DNA from: Spiractinospora alimapuensis
GTDB lineage: Bacteria > Actinomycetota > Actinomycetes > Streptosporangiales > Streptosporangiaceae
Assembly (NCBI RefSeq): GCF_018437505.1
Contig: NZ_CP072467.1
Location: 1,302,001 to 1,366,000 of the forward strand
DNA: 64,000 bases
Direction of reading: 5' to 3'
Positions 16,510-25,011 of the stretch are shown piece by piece. Made by a program: the position numbers and the translations under genes. Position 1 is the first letter of the stretch. Every line of letters begins with the position of its first letter. Under the pieces are notes generated by a model. The model made no database searches and was not told where the DNA came from. It saw only the letters and a program-made list of their open reading frames with translations.

Positions 16510-19500
16510 TCATTCCAGGTGGGAACGCAGCTCCTCCAGGGTTTCGAGGAGCTCGTCGCGGATGGCCTCGTCCTCGACCCGATCGAGGGCGGACTCGAAC
16601 CGGTCGAGTGAGGTGTTCGCCTGCTCGACCTGTCCGGCTTCGGCCATCCGTTGCGCGGTGCGCAGGTGGGCGATCAGGGGTTGGGCCTGTCCCCGGTGGA
16701 GGTCACCGGCGTCGCGGTAGGCCTCGATCGTGGCAATCGCCTCGGCGAACGGGTCGTCGGGGTCTCCGGGACCGCCGTCGTCGAAGTCCAGGGTGAAGTT
16801 CTGGAACTCCGCGTCGCTGAACGCGGTCGCGTCGTGGGCCGTGGTGAACATGCCGACGTCCAGGACGTCGTTGGCGTCGGTGATCTCCACCTCCGCGAAC
16901 TCGGTCCATTCCTCTCCGTCGGCGCTCGCCTGGGCGCTGAACACGTCTCCTTCCCGTTCGATCGCGACCCACTGCGGCGTTTCGGCGCCTTCCAACGCGG
17001 CCGAGGAGTCGGGGCTGCCGTTACCCGCCTCGTCCCACAGGGCCTCGAAGTCGCCGTTGCCCTGCTGGTGGACCAGGAGGTAGCCGCCCGCCTCGCCGGC
17101 GGCGCTGACGTCGTTGCGGACGATCAGGCCGGCCTTGGAACTGGAGTTCGGTGCCTCGTGTTCGGCGACCTCGACCTCCACTCGGAAGTCGCCCTCGGCC
17201 GCCTCGGGCAGGTACACCGCTCCGTACTCGTCGGTTCCCTGCCAGACGTTGGTGCCTTGTGCGGAGATGGCGAAGGCGTCGTCTCCGAGTTGGCGGAACT
17301 CCGCGTCCCTGCTCGCGAAGGTCTGCCACGGGGGACGGACGACCTCGTCGCCGACGTGGATGCGTACGCCGCGGGACTGGTTGCTGGCTCCGTCGGTGTT
17401 GACCGCGCGGGCGCTCAGCAGGTGTGTCCCGTCGGGTGCGTCCTCCCAGGCGATCCCGTAGGGGGCCTCGGTGTCCTCGCCGATCTTGTCATCGCCGGCG
17501 AAGAACTCCACGACCTCGATCTCGGATCCGCTGTCGGTGGCGTCGGCCTCGATCTCCACGCTCTGGCCGGTGTCGAAGATGCTCTCCGGGTCGGGTGCGG
17601 TGATGGCGACGTCGGGGCGGGTCCCGGGGGAAACGCCCTGTCCGATCGCCTCGAAGAAGTTGAGCTGGAAGTCGGCCTCCCCGGTGAACACCAGGTGCAG
17701 GTCCATGGTGTCCTCGACGTCGGGCGCGTCGATGACGAGGTCCTGCCACTCGGCCTCACCGCCGGTGTCGGGCACCTCGGCCGTACCGAGGAGCTCGCCG
17801 TCCGGAGCGTCCTGGCGTAGCTCGATCGTGCCCCCGTCGGTGTCCGCGGCGACACGGAAGGCCAGCTCGTCGACTCCGGTGAAGTTCACCGGGTCGTAGC
17901 GGGCCCAGGCGCCGTCGCCGAGCTCGGCGAGGACGTGGTTGCCGACCTCCACGTCGGTGGAGTCGATGACGGTGACGCCCTCGGCCTCGATGTTGTGTTC
18001 GGCCTGCTTCACCTTGGGCTGCAGGACCACCGTCGAGCTGCCCGTGAGTGGTGGAGCGGTGTCGGTCCCGGAGTCGGTGTAGTTGCCCTCCAGGGTGTAG
18101 AACGCGTTGTCGGAGCGTGAGTGCCCGCCCAGGCCGGTGACGACCGATCCGCTGAACCCGGGGACGGGTTCGGTGTGGTGGACGTGGTCGTCGTGGCCGA
18201 TCCCGGGTTGGACGTAGGCGCGGTCGGGGTCGATCTCGGCGTCCTCCGGGTCGGAGACGTCGAGATCCCAGGAGATCTCGTCACCCCACTCGAAGAAGCC
18301 GCCGTTGGGTGGAGTCTCGAACTCGACCGTCGGACGGGTGTTACCGACACTGATCGGGACGACCGAGACACCGGTGAGGTCGTTGCTCCCGGTCACCGTG
18401 AGCCGCGCGTTGTACTCGCCGTCCTCGGTGTAGGTGTGGACGGGGTCGGGTTCGGTGGAGTCGATCTCACCGTCGTTGGTGAAGTCCCACTCGTAGGACA
18501 CGATCTCCTGGTCGTCCTCGGGGTGGTAGGAGTTCGACCCGGTGAACTGGACCTCGAGCGGTCCTGGGCCGGAGTCTGGTTCGGCCTCCGCACGCGCCAC
18601 GGGAGAGCGCCCGTCGGGCACGTAGTCGACCCGGTAGAGACCGGAGTCGGGGTTGTCCCGACCGAAGCCCCCGCCCCATTCCAGGACGTAAAGGGACCCG
18701 TCAGGGCCGTACTGCATGTCGATGGGGGCCAGCCACGACTCGTCGGGCAGGAACTCGTTGAGCTTGTTCAGGCGGCTCCCCGTCTCGGCCTCGTGGTCGA
18801 CGATGCCGGAGAACAGGCTGTTCTTCGACCACTCGTAGAAGATGGGCTTGCCGTCGAAGTACTCGGGGAACTTGGTGTCGGTCTCCAGCTCGGGGTCGTA
18901 ATCGTAGAAGGGGCCACCCATGGGGGCGAGGCCGCCACCGGGGGCGATGACCTCGGGCACGGTGGACATCTCGTAGCCGTAGACGAGGTCGGGCTCGGTG
19001 ACCTCGGGCAGCTCGGTGAGGCCCGTGTTGCGTGGGGAGTCGTTGACCGGGTTCTCACAGTCGAAGAGCTCACCGAAGGTCCACGGGTCGGTGGTGTAGT
19101 CGACGTCGCGGTAGGGGGTCTTGTCACCGTGGCACATCGGCCACCCGTAGTTCCCCGGCTCGCTGATCAGACTCCAGGACACCATGCCGGTCGGGCCGAA
19201 ATCACCGCACTGCGCCAGGTTGGTGCAGTCGGGGCCGTAGTCGGCGAGTCCGATGTCCCCGGTCACGGGGTCGACCGCGAACCGGAACGGGTTGCGGAAG
19301 CCCATCGCGTAGATCTCCGGCCGGGTGTCCTCCTGGCCGGGTTCGAACATGTTGCCCTCGGGGATGGAGTATCCGCCGTCCTCCTCGGGCGTGATGCGCA
19401 GCAGCTTGCCGCGCAGGTCGTTGGTGTTGGCCGAGGTCTCGCGGGCGTCGTGGAAGGTGCCCTCGATCGTGGACAGCGGCGCGGAACTGGGTGACGGTTC

Positions 19501-20796
19501 GCTGTGCGGGTTCACGTCGTCGCCCACGCTGAGCAGGATGTTGCCGTCGGGGTCGAACTCCAGCCCACCACCGGTGTGGCCCGGTTGGTCGAAGCGCTGC
19601 TTGGGGACCTCGATGACGACCGACTCCGAGTCGGGGTCGATGGTGCTGCCCTCGTCGTCCACGGTGAAACGGGACAGCCGGTTCACGTACTCGTCCTGGT
19701 CGCTGGGGGGCGAGTAGTAGACGTAGGCGTATCCGTTGTCCTCGAAGTCGGGATCCAGGGTGATCCCCAACATCCCGTCCTCGCCACCGGAGTACACGTC
19801 GATGTCGAGGGCGGTCGACGTCGTGTGCGTCTCGGGGTTGAACACCCGCACCTGGCCACGCACCAGCTCGGTGAAGAACACCCGCCCGTCGGGTGCCACG
19901 TCCATGCCGTAGGGAGCGCTGGTGTTCGTGTCGAGCGGAACCTTGTCGTAGGAGTCCCAGTCGGTCCCGCCGCAGTCGCCCTCGGCGGTCCCGGCCGCCC
20001 ATTGGACGCCGCCGAGCAGGTGGTCGACGAGTTCGGGCTCGGAGTAGTGGGAGCTGAAGTGCCCCATCCCCGTCGCCCAGGCGCGGCCGCCGTCGTAGGG
20101 CTTGCACCAGGAGATGGGGTGGTCGTAGCCCATCGCCTCGGAGCCGGGGTCGTAGGTGGTCTCGTCCATGGTGAGCAGGACGTGGGCGTCACCGCGAACG
20201 TTGGTGGAGAAGTTGTACCACTCGTCGCCGCGGTTCCACTCCCACTCCTCGAGGTGGGCCGTGGAGGGGTGGACGTCGTCCTCGACCTGCACCGTGGCGG
20301 GGAGGCCGGGGTCCTGGCCCGTCGCGGCGTGGGCGGGCATCAAGGAGCCGACGAGCTCGTCCCACCAGTCGTACTCGCCCCGCATGTCGGTGGCGTTGTG
20401 GACCGCGACGATTCCGCCGCCGTCCTGCTGGTAGGCCTCCATCGCGGCCTTCTCCTCCTCCGACCAGGGGTCGCCGGAGGTCTGGAGCATGATGAGTACG
20501 TCGAACTCGGCGAGGTCCTCCTCGTTGAAGATGGAGGAGTCCTCGGTGTGGGTGAGGCCGAATCCGTGCTCTTCGGAGAGCGCCTCGAACAACGCGATAC
20601 CGGCGGGAATGGAGTCGTGCCGGTAGGCGGTGGTGGCGGTGAAGAGCAGGGCGTTGAAGTCGTTGACGTCGACCTCGGGGGCTTCGGGGTCGTTCGGGTC
20701 GGTGTCGGCGCTGGCCGGGACTGTCATCAGCCCGAGGGTGAGTACGGCGGCGATTAACACCGCTAACCCGCGCAGCGCGGACTTCGCGTGGGCCAC
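16510..20796 (-). CDS. Secreted multidomain ThuA / glucose-sorbosone dehydrogenase protein
   Basis: About 1,428 residues. Numbered from the GTG at 20796, after a signal peptide (to about residue 31, ending PASAD) come: a ThuA-type class I glutamine amidotransferase-like domain (~46-276; FTATTAYRHDSIPAGIALFE, GGGIVAVHNATD); a PQQ-type six-bladed glucose/sorbosone dehydrogenase propeller (~281-725); a PKD domain (~728-819; YEWDFTNDGEI); an Ig-like domain (~821-926); a CBM6-like domain (~929-1053); another Ig-like domain (~1059-1149); a concanavalin-like domain (~1151-1337); and an acidic helical tail (~1348-1428). The protein is very rich in Asp/Glu. The GTG at 20796 is preferred because GAGAGG lies 7 bp upstream; ATG 20811 and GTG 20823 are alternatives. 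It probably oxidises or processes a polysaccharide or glycoside outside the cell for the ABC importer upstream in the cluster (inference). Confidence 0.88.
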   Translation of the reverse strand: MAHAKSALRGLAVLIAAVLTLGLMTVPASADTDPNDPEAPEVDVNDFNALLFTATTAYRHDSIPAGIALFEALSEEHGFGLTHTEDSSIFNEEDLAEFDVLIMLQTSGDPWSEEEKAAMEAYQQDGGGIVAVHNATDMRGEYDWWDELVGSLMPAHAATGQDPGLPATVQVEDDVHPSTAHLEEWEWNRGDEWYNFSTNVRGDAHVLLTMDETTYDPGSEAMGYDHPISWCKPYDGGRAWATGMGHFSSHYSEPELVDHLLGGVQWAAGTAEGDCGGTDWDSYDKVPLDTNTSAPYGMDVAPDGRVFFTELVRGQVRVFNPETHTTSTALDIDVYSGGEDGMLGITLDPDFEDNGYAYVYYSPPSDQDEYVNRLSRFTVDDEGSTIDPDSESVVIEVPKQRFDQPGHTGGGLEFDPDGNILLSVGDDVNPHSEPSPSSAPLSTIEGTFHDARETSANTNDLRGKLLRITPEEDGGYSIPEGNMFEPGQEDTRPEIYAMGFRNPFRFAVDPVTGDIGLADYGPDCTNLAQCGDFGPTGMVSWSLISEPGNYGWPMCHGDKTPYRDVDYTTDPWTFGELFDCENPVNDSPRNTGLTELPEVTEPDLVYGYEMSTVPEVIAPGGGLAPMGGPFYDYDPELETDTKFPEYFDGKPIFYEWSKNSLFSGIVDHEAETGSRLNKLNEFLPDESWLAPIDMQYGPDGSLYVLEWGGGFGRDNPDSGLYRVDYVPDGRSPVARAEAEPDSGPGPLEVQFTGSNSYHPEDDQEIVSYEWDFTNDGEIDSTEPDPVHTYTEDGEYNARLTVTGSNDLTGVSVVPISVGNTRPTVEFETPPNGGFFEWGDEISWDLDVSDPEDAEIDPDRAYVQPGIGHDDHVHHTEPVPGFSGSVVTGLGGHSRSDNAFYTLEGNYTDSGTDTAPPLTGSSTVVLQPKVKQAEHNIEAEGVTVIDSTDVEVGNHVLAELGDGAWARYDPVNFTGVDELAFRVAADTDGGTIELRQDAPDGELLGTAEVPDTGGEAEWQDLVIDAPDVEDTMDLHLVFTGEADFQLNFFEAIGQGVSPGTRPDVAITAPDPESIFDTGQSVEIEADATDSGSEIEVVEFFAGDDKIGEDTEAPYGIAWEDAPDGTHLLSARAVNTDGASNQSRGVRIHVGDEVVRPPWQTFASRDAEFRQLGDDAFAISAQGTNVWQGTDEYGAVYLPEAAEGDFRVEVEVAEHEAPNSSSKAGLIVRNDVSAAGEAGGYLLVHQQGNGDFEALWDEAGNGSPDSSAALEGAETPQWVAIEREGDVFSAQASADGEEWTEFAEVEITDANDVLDVGMFTTAHDATAFSDAEFQNFTLDFDDGGPGDPDDPFAEAIATIEAYRDAGDLHRGQAQPLIAHLRTAQRMAEAGQVEQANTSLDRFESALDRVEDEAIRDELLETLEELRSHLE

Positions 20797-20981
20797 GGGG
20801 GAACCTCTCATTTCGTTGGTCACGACACATCAGCGATCGGGGAACGGGGCCGCGCCCGTCGTCCGGGCCACCGCGCGGTGGCGGGAGTCACGGACCGGAG
20901 GGGCGCCCATCGGCGTGCCGGCGCCGAACGAAACGGTGGTGGTGCGGCGTCACCTCGATTCACCAGTGCGGGGGGCGGGGG

Positions 20982-21719
20982 TCACTCGTCGGCCGTAGCC
21001 GGGGAGGGGTCCGACTCGATGGCTCCGGCGGCGGCGGAGTCGTCGTTCTCCTCCACGGTGGTGCTCGCGGCCGACAGGGATAGTTGGACGTCGTGGTCCG
21101 CGGCGGCGGCGAGGACCTCGACCTGACCGGAGGACACCTCCCACGAGGCCAGGGCCTGGCCGGTGAGGGTGTGGGCGTGATCGTCCAGGTCCGCCGCGAG
21201 GTCACCCTCGGCCTCGGAGGCGGCCGCGTGCGCCCGTAGCGCCGAGGCGAAGAGCCGCACCGAGGACTCCACCCCGCCCCAGGCGAGGTTGTGCTCGGTG
21301 GTGCCCGACGGTGGGTCGGTGAACGACTCCTCGGCCTCCTCCACGGTGGTGAGGAGGGAGTCGAGGTCGGAGGGCGCCTCCTCGGCGGACTGGGAGGTCT
21401 GGAGCTCGGCGGCGACCGGGGTGAGCGCGTCGCGGGTCTCCTCGGTCAGGGACGCGAGTTCGGCGACTCGCGTGGTGTCCAGCTCGGCCTCCTCGTCCTC
21501 CAGTTCCGCGACGCGTTGCGGGTCCGGGGTCACGGTCGTGTCCCACTGGGTCACGACCACGGCGACCCCGACGACGAGCACCGCGATCACGGCCACCGCG
21601 GCGACGGGGAGGATCCACGGGCGTCTCCCCGGCCGTGGCGGTGTGGCGGGAACGTCCGCGCCGTCGGCCGGATCGGGGGGTGTCGTGGGAGGGGTGGACT
21701 CCGGGGTCGACTGCGCCAT
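20982..21719 (-). CDS. Membrane-anchored helical protein, paralogue of 15695-16411
   Basis: No known family. The 245 residues have a Pro/Thr-rich N-terminus, a transmembrane segment at about residues 36-56 (ILPVAAVAVIAVLVVGVAVV), and an acidic helical outer domain. It has the same motif order as its paralogue on the other side of the ThuA gene (PDPQRVAELEDEEAELD, LASLTEETRDAL, DPPSGTTEHN, then a tryptophan in a SWEVSSGQVEVLAAAADH helix matching AWSVSATQLDLLAVEAEL). It lies ~185 bp upstream of the ThuA start and ~85 bp downstream of the epimerase gene, on the same strand. Its role is unknown. Confidence 0.7.
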   Translation of the reverse strand: MAQSTPESTPPTTPPDPADGADVPATPPRPGRRPWILPVAAVAVIAVLVVGVAVVVTQWDTTVTPDPQRVAELEDEEAELDTTRVAELASLTEETRDALTPVAAELQTSQSAEEAPSDLDSLLTTVEEAEESFTDPPSGTTEHNLAWGGVESSVRLFASALRAHAAASEAEGDLAADLDDHAHTLTGQALASWEVSSGQVEVLAAAADHDVQLSLSAASTTVEENDDSAAAGAIESDPSPATADE

Positions 21720-21806
21720 GGTGACTCCTTGGTGTCACGTCCGTGCGGCGGGGGCGGTGGGGGCTGGGGGCCGAGGACGGCCCCCAACCCCCGGCTCGGC
21801 GCTGGA

Positions 21807-22709
21807 TCACGTGTCGGTCCGCGGGCCCGCGAGGGCGCCACGGAGGAATTCGAGTCCGGTGGTGGCGAGGGCGTCCTGGCTGGGCGCTAGGGGGCGCCAG
21901 ATGGACGCGGCGGTGGCGATGGTGGCGTTGTCTCCGGTGAACGACTCGATCACCAGTGGTCCGGGGTACTGGGCGTCGTCGAGCGCGCGGAGGATCTCCG
22001 GCCAGTCCAGGTGGTCCCGGCCGGGCGCGCCGCGGTCGTTGGCGCAGACCTGGACGTGGTCGATCCGGCCCGCGGCACGGCGGATGGCCGCGGGGACGTC
22101 CACCTCCTCGATGTTCATGTGGTAGACGTCCAGGGCCAGCCCGACCACGGTGGGGTCGAGCCCCTCCAGCGCGGCCAGGGCCTGGTCGACGGTGTTGATG
22201 AGGCTGGTCTCGTAGCGGTTCAGGGGTTCTACGGCGATGTGGACCCCCGTGGCCGCCGCGTGGGCGGCCACGGGGGCGAGTCCCTCGACCAACTGCGCGT
22301 AGCAGTCGCGACGGGCCTGGTCGTCCATCCGCCAGGTCCGTCCCACCGAGGCGTAGGCGGGGCCGGCGATCACCGGCGACCCCACCGTGGCCGCGGTGTC
22401 GACGACGCGGCGCAGATAGTCCTGGGTGGTGGCGACCGTCGCCAGATCGGCCGCCACCAGCTCTCGTCCGTCACCCATCACCAGTGTCACGGTGGCCGTG
22501 AGTCCGAGTGACTCCAGTAGTCGAGCCGCCCGGTCCGCGTCGAAGTCCCCCGGGTTCTCCACGGGGAGTTCGATCACGTCGAACCCCCACGCGGCGATCC
22601 GTGGAGCCAGTCGTTCCAGTGCGGCGTCGGTCAGCGGGGAGGTCCACACCCAGGTGTTGACTCCCAGCGCCCGCGGCGCGTGTCCGGTGGTGCGTGGCGT
22701 GACGGTCAT
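21807..22709 (-). CDS. D-tagatose 3-epimerase-like sugar isomerase/epimerase
   Basis: A 300-residue TIM barrel of the D-tagatose 3-epimerase/D-psicose epimerase branch. Recognisable segments are FDVIELPVENPGDFDADRAA, the metal-binding strand IAVEPLNRYETSLINT, GLALDVYHMNIEE, and HVQVCANDRGAPGRDHLDW. These provide the two glutamates, aspartate and histidine that bind Mn or Co. It would interconvert a ketose or keto-sugar produced from the imported sugar. The ATG at 22709 overlaps the stop of the binding-protein gene (TGATG), so import and isomerisation are co-expressed. Confidence 0.9.
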   Translation of the reverse strand: MTVTPRTTGHAPRALGVNTWVWTSPLTDAALERLAPRIAAWGFDVIELPVENPGDFDADRAARLLESLGLTATVTLVMGDGRELVAADLATVATTQDYLRRVVDTAATVGSPVIAGPAYASVGRTWRMDDQARRDCYAQLVEGLAPVAAHAAATGVHIAVEPLNRYETSLINTVDQALAALEGLDPTVVGLALDVYHMNIEEVDVPAAIRRAAGRIDHVQVCANDRGAPGRDHLDWPEILRALDDAQYPGPLVIESFTGDNATIATAASIWRPLAPSQDALATTGLEFLRGALAGPRTDT

Positions 22710-23920
22710 CAGCGGTCCTCCCACACCTCCGGGAACCCGGGCAGGTCCTCGCCGCCGAACTGCGCGTAGTGCAGCGAGGGCATGTCCTCGTTCCGCTCCA
22801 GGTAATCCTGCAGGGTCTCCTCGGTGACGGGATCCTGCGGCAGGATCCACTCCTCGGGCACTTCCTCGCCGTTGAGGATGTCCACCGCGGCGATGACCGG
22901 GGTGCGCCACTGGAAGTTGGTGTAGACGGGCGCGATCGCGGTGAGGTTCTCCTCGTCCCACTTGCGCAGGAAGCTCATCTCGTCCTCTCCCGAGATCACC
23001 GGGTAGTCCATACCGGCGTCCTCGTAGGCCTCGATGGCCTGGACAGCGCCGTCGCCGGCGTCCATCCAGATTCCGTCCACCTCGCCCCGCTGGAGGTACT
23101 GGGTGACGTGGTCCTTGATCTGCGCACCGTCGCCCTCGGTGAACTCGAATCCGAGGATCTCCAGTTCGGAGTCGCCGAAGACCTGCTGGGCCGCGGCCCA
23201 TCGGTGTTCGAGGACGTCGACGCCGGGCAGGATGCGCAGGGCGAGGACGGTGGACCCGGGTTCGAGGTTGTCGACCAGGAACTCCGCCGCGTCGGCACCG
23301 TAGGCGTAGCCGCCGATCGGGTGGATGAAGGTGACCGCGCAGTCGGTGTTCACGCCGCGGTCGAACACCACCACGGGCACCCCGGAGTCGCACGCCTCCT
23401 CGACGGCGGGGGTCAGGGTCGCGGTGGTGGACGGGGAGATGATGATGGCGTCACAGTCGCCGGATTCGACGAACGCCTGGATGTCGGAGATCTGGACATC
23501 GTCGTCGTCGTTAGCGTCCGAGACGCGGAAGTCCCCGATCTCCCCTTCGTCCATCAGCGCTTCGACCTGCTGTTCCATGGTGAGGAACCCGGTCACGCGC
23601 CACGGGTTGGAGACCGAGGCGTTGGAGAAGCACAGGGTGGCGTCACCTTCGTCGGTGGCCCACTCCGAGGTGTCGATCATCTCGGGTTCGATGGCCTGGA
23701 GCCAGGGCTCGTCGGCCGGACCTTCGGGTTCGATGTCGCGTTGGGCGAGCTGAAGCTCGTACTCCTCCTCGTCGAACCACTCGTCGTCGGGGCTGAGGTC
23801 GGTCTCCTCGCCCTCGGCGGCGGTGTCCTCGCCGTCGGCGTCCGGGTCGTCGACGGTACACGCAGTGAGCGTTAGCGCGGCCGCGGCGCAGCCGGCCACG
23901 AACACACGGGGGATCCGCAT
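22709..23920 (-). CDS. Sugar ABC transporter substrate-binding lipoprotein (ribose/inositol type)
   Basis: A 403-residue periplasmic-binding-protein-like lipoprotein. Its signal peptide ends with a lipobox (LTLTAC, Cys at about 21), followed by an acidic linker. The mature part has the pentose/hexose-binding fold: FSNASVSNPWRVTGFLTMEQ near the start, GDCDAIIISPS, VVVFDRGVNTDCAVTFI, and IWMDAGDGAVQAIEAYEDAG. The acidic linker is long for the family. It delivers an unidentified sugar to the two permeases that follow on the same strand. Confidence 0.9.
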   Translation of the reverse strand: MRIPRVFVAGCAAAALTLTACTVDDPDADGEDTAAEGEETDLSPDDEWFDEEEYELQLAQRDIEPEGPADEPWLQAIEPEMIDTSEWATDEGDATLCFSNASVSNPWRVTGFLTMEQQVEALMDEGEIGDFRVSDANDDDDVQISDIQAFVESGDCDAIIISPSTTATLTPAVEEACDSGVPVVVFDRGVNTDCAVTFIHPIGGYAYGADAAEFLVDNLEPGSTVLALRILPGVDVLEHRWAAAQQVFGDSELEILGFEFTEGDGAQIKDHVTQYLQRGEVDGIWMDAGDGAVQAIEAYEDAGMDYPVISGEDEMSFLRKWDEENLTAIAPVYTNFQWRTPVIAAVDILNGEEVPEEWILPQDPVTEETLQDYLERNEDMPSLHYAQFGGEDLPGFPEVWEDR

Positions 23921-23925
23921 GGTGG

Positions 23926-25011
23926 TCAGTCCCTCCTTGTGGGGGCGCCGCCGGTGGGCGGCGCGGGTTGGGTGTCCCGCTGGTCGTCACGGCCGCGCCG
24001 TAACAGACGGAACGACGATCCGGTTCGGGGGCGCGCCGCGTAGGCCACCGCGGCGATGATGATGAGGCCCTGTACCGCCGGGTTGAGCGTCGACGGCATC
24101 CCAAACTGGTTGAACAGCACGAACAGGGCCTGGAGTGCCAGAGCCCCACCGATCGCGCCGACGACGGTCCCCCGTCCGCCGCCGAGCACGATGCCGCCGA
24201 GGACGACGGCGGTGATGGCCGTGAACTCCAGCCCCTGTCCGACCTGGGCCGTGAGGCCCGACCGGCCGCCGATGAGGATGGCGGCCAGCGTCGTCAGCAG
24301 GCTGCACGCCACGAACGCGGCGGTGCGGATCTGCCAGACGCGCGCACCGGAGAACCGGACCGTGACGTCGTTGTCGCCGACGGCCATGAGCGTGCGCCCG
24401 TAGGGGGTGCGCATGACCCACACGGCGAGCGCGCCCACGACGACGAGGACGAGCACGGCCCAGGGCAACTGCCCGATCACGGGCACGTCGCTGATGCCGT
24501 CCCTGCCGAGGATCCGGAACCGTGTGGACAGTTCCCCGGTCGGGGCTCCCCCGGTCCACAGGCGGATCGCCCCGAACAGGATCAGCATCATGCCGAGGGT
24601 GGTGATGATCGACGGGACCCGGAGGAGTGTGACGACGAGGCCGTTGACCAGGCCGACCAGGGCGCCGAAGCCCACCATCAGGGCGAGCACGCCGAAGGTG
24701 CGGCTGTCGTCGCCCTCCAGGAGTCGGGCCGCGATGACCACCTGCGCCCCGACCAGGGATCCGACCGACAGGTCGAGCTCCCCGGAGACGATGACGAAGT
24801 ACTGGCCGATGGCCAGCACCACCACGCCCGCCGCGGGCAGCAGGAAGAACGCCACCATGGTGCGCGGCTGGGCGAAGGACGGGTTCATGACGAACACGAA
24901 CGCGAAGATCACGACGATGAGGGCGAACACGGTCCCGCTCCCGCCGCCGAGCAGGCGGGCGAGGACCTCGGTCGCGCGTCCGGACGGGCCGGTGGTCGAG
25001 GAACGGGTCAT
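23926..25011 (-). CDS. Sugar ABC transporter permease (RbsC type)
   Basis: A 361-residue integral membrane protein with about ten hydrophobic segments and the family loop LVGLVNGLVVTLLRVPSIIT, which holds the contact region for the ATPase. It also shows VLAIGQYFVIVSGELDLSVG and VLGGIVLGGGRGTVVGAIGG, both typical of ribose/inositol permeases. It overlaps the other permease gene by 4 bp and precedes the binding-protein gene by 5 bp. The two dissimilar permeases probably form a heterodimer. Confidence 0.9.
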   Translation of the reverse strand: MTRSSTTGPSGRATEVLARLLGGGSGTVFALIVVIFAFVFVMNPSFAQPRTMVAFFLLPAAGVVVLAIGQYFVIVSGELDLSVGSLVGAQVVIAARLLEGDDSRTFGVLALMVGFGALVGLVNGLVVTLLRVPSIITTLGMMLILFGAIRLWTGGAPTGELSTRFRILGRDGISDVPVIGQLPWAVLVLVVVGALAVWVMRTPYGRTLMAVGDNDVTVRFSGARVWQIRTAAFVACSLLTTLAAILIGGRSGLTAQVGQGLEFTAITAVVLGGIVLGGGRGTVVGAIGGALALQALFVLFNQFGMPSTLNPAVQGLIIIAAVAYAARPRTGSSFRLLRRGRDDQRDTQPAPPTGGAPTRRD

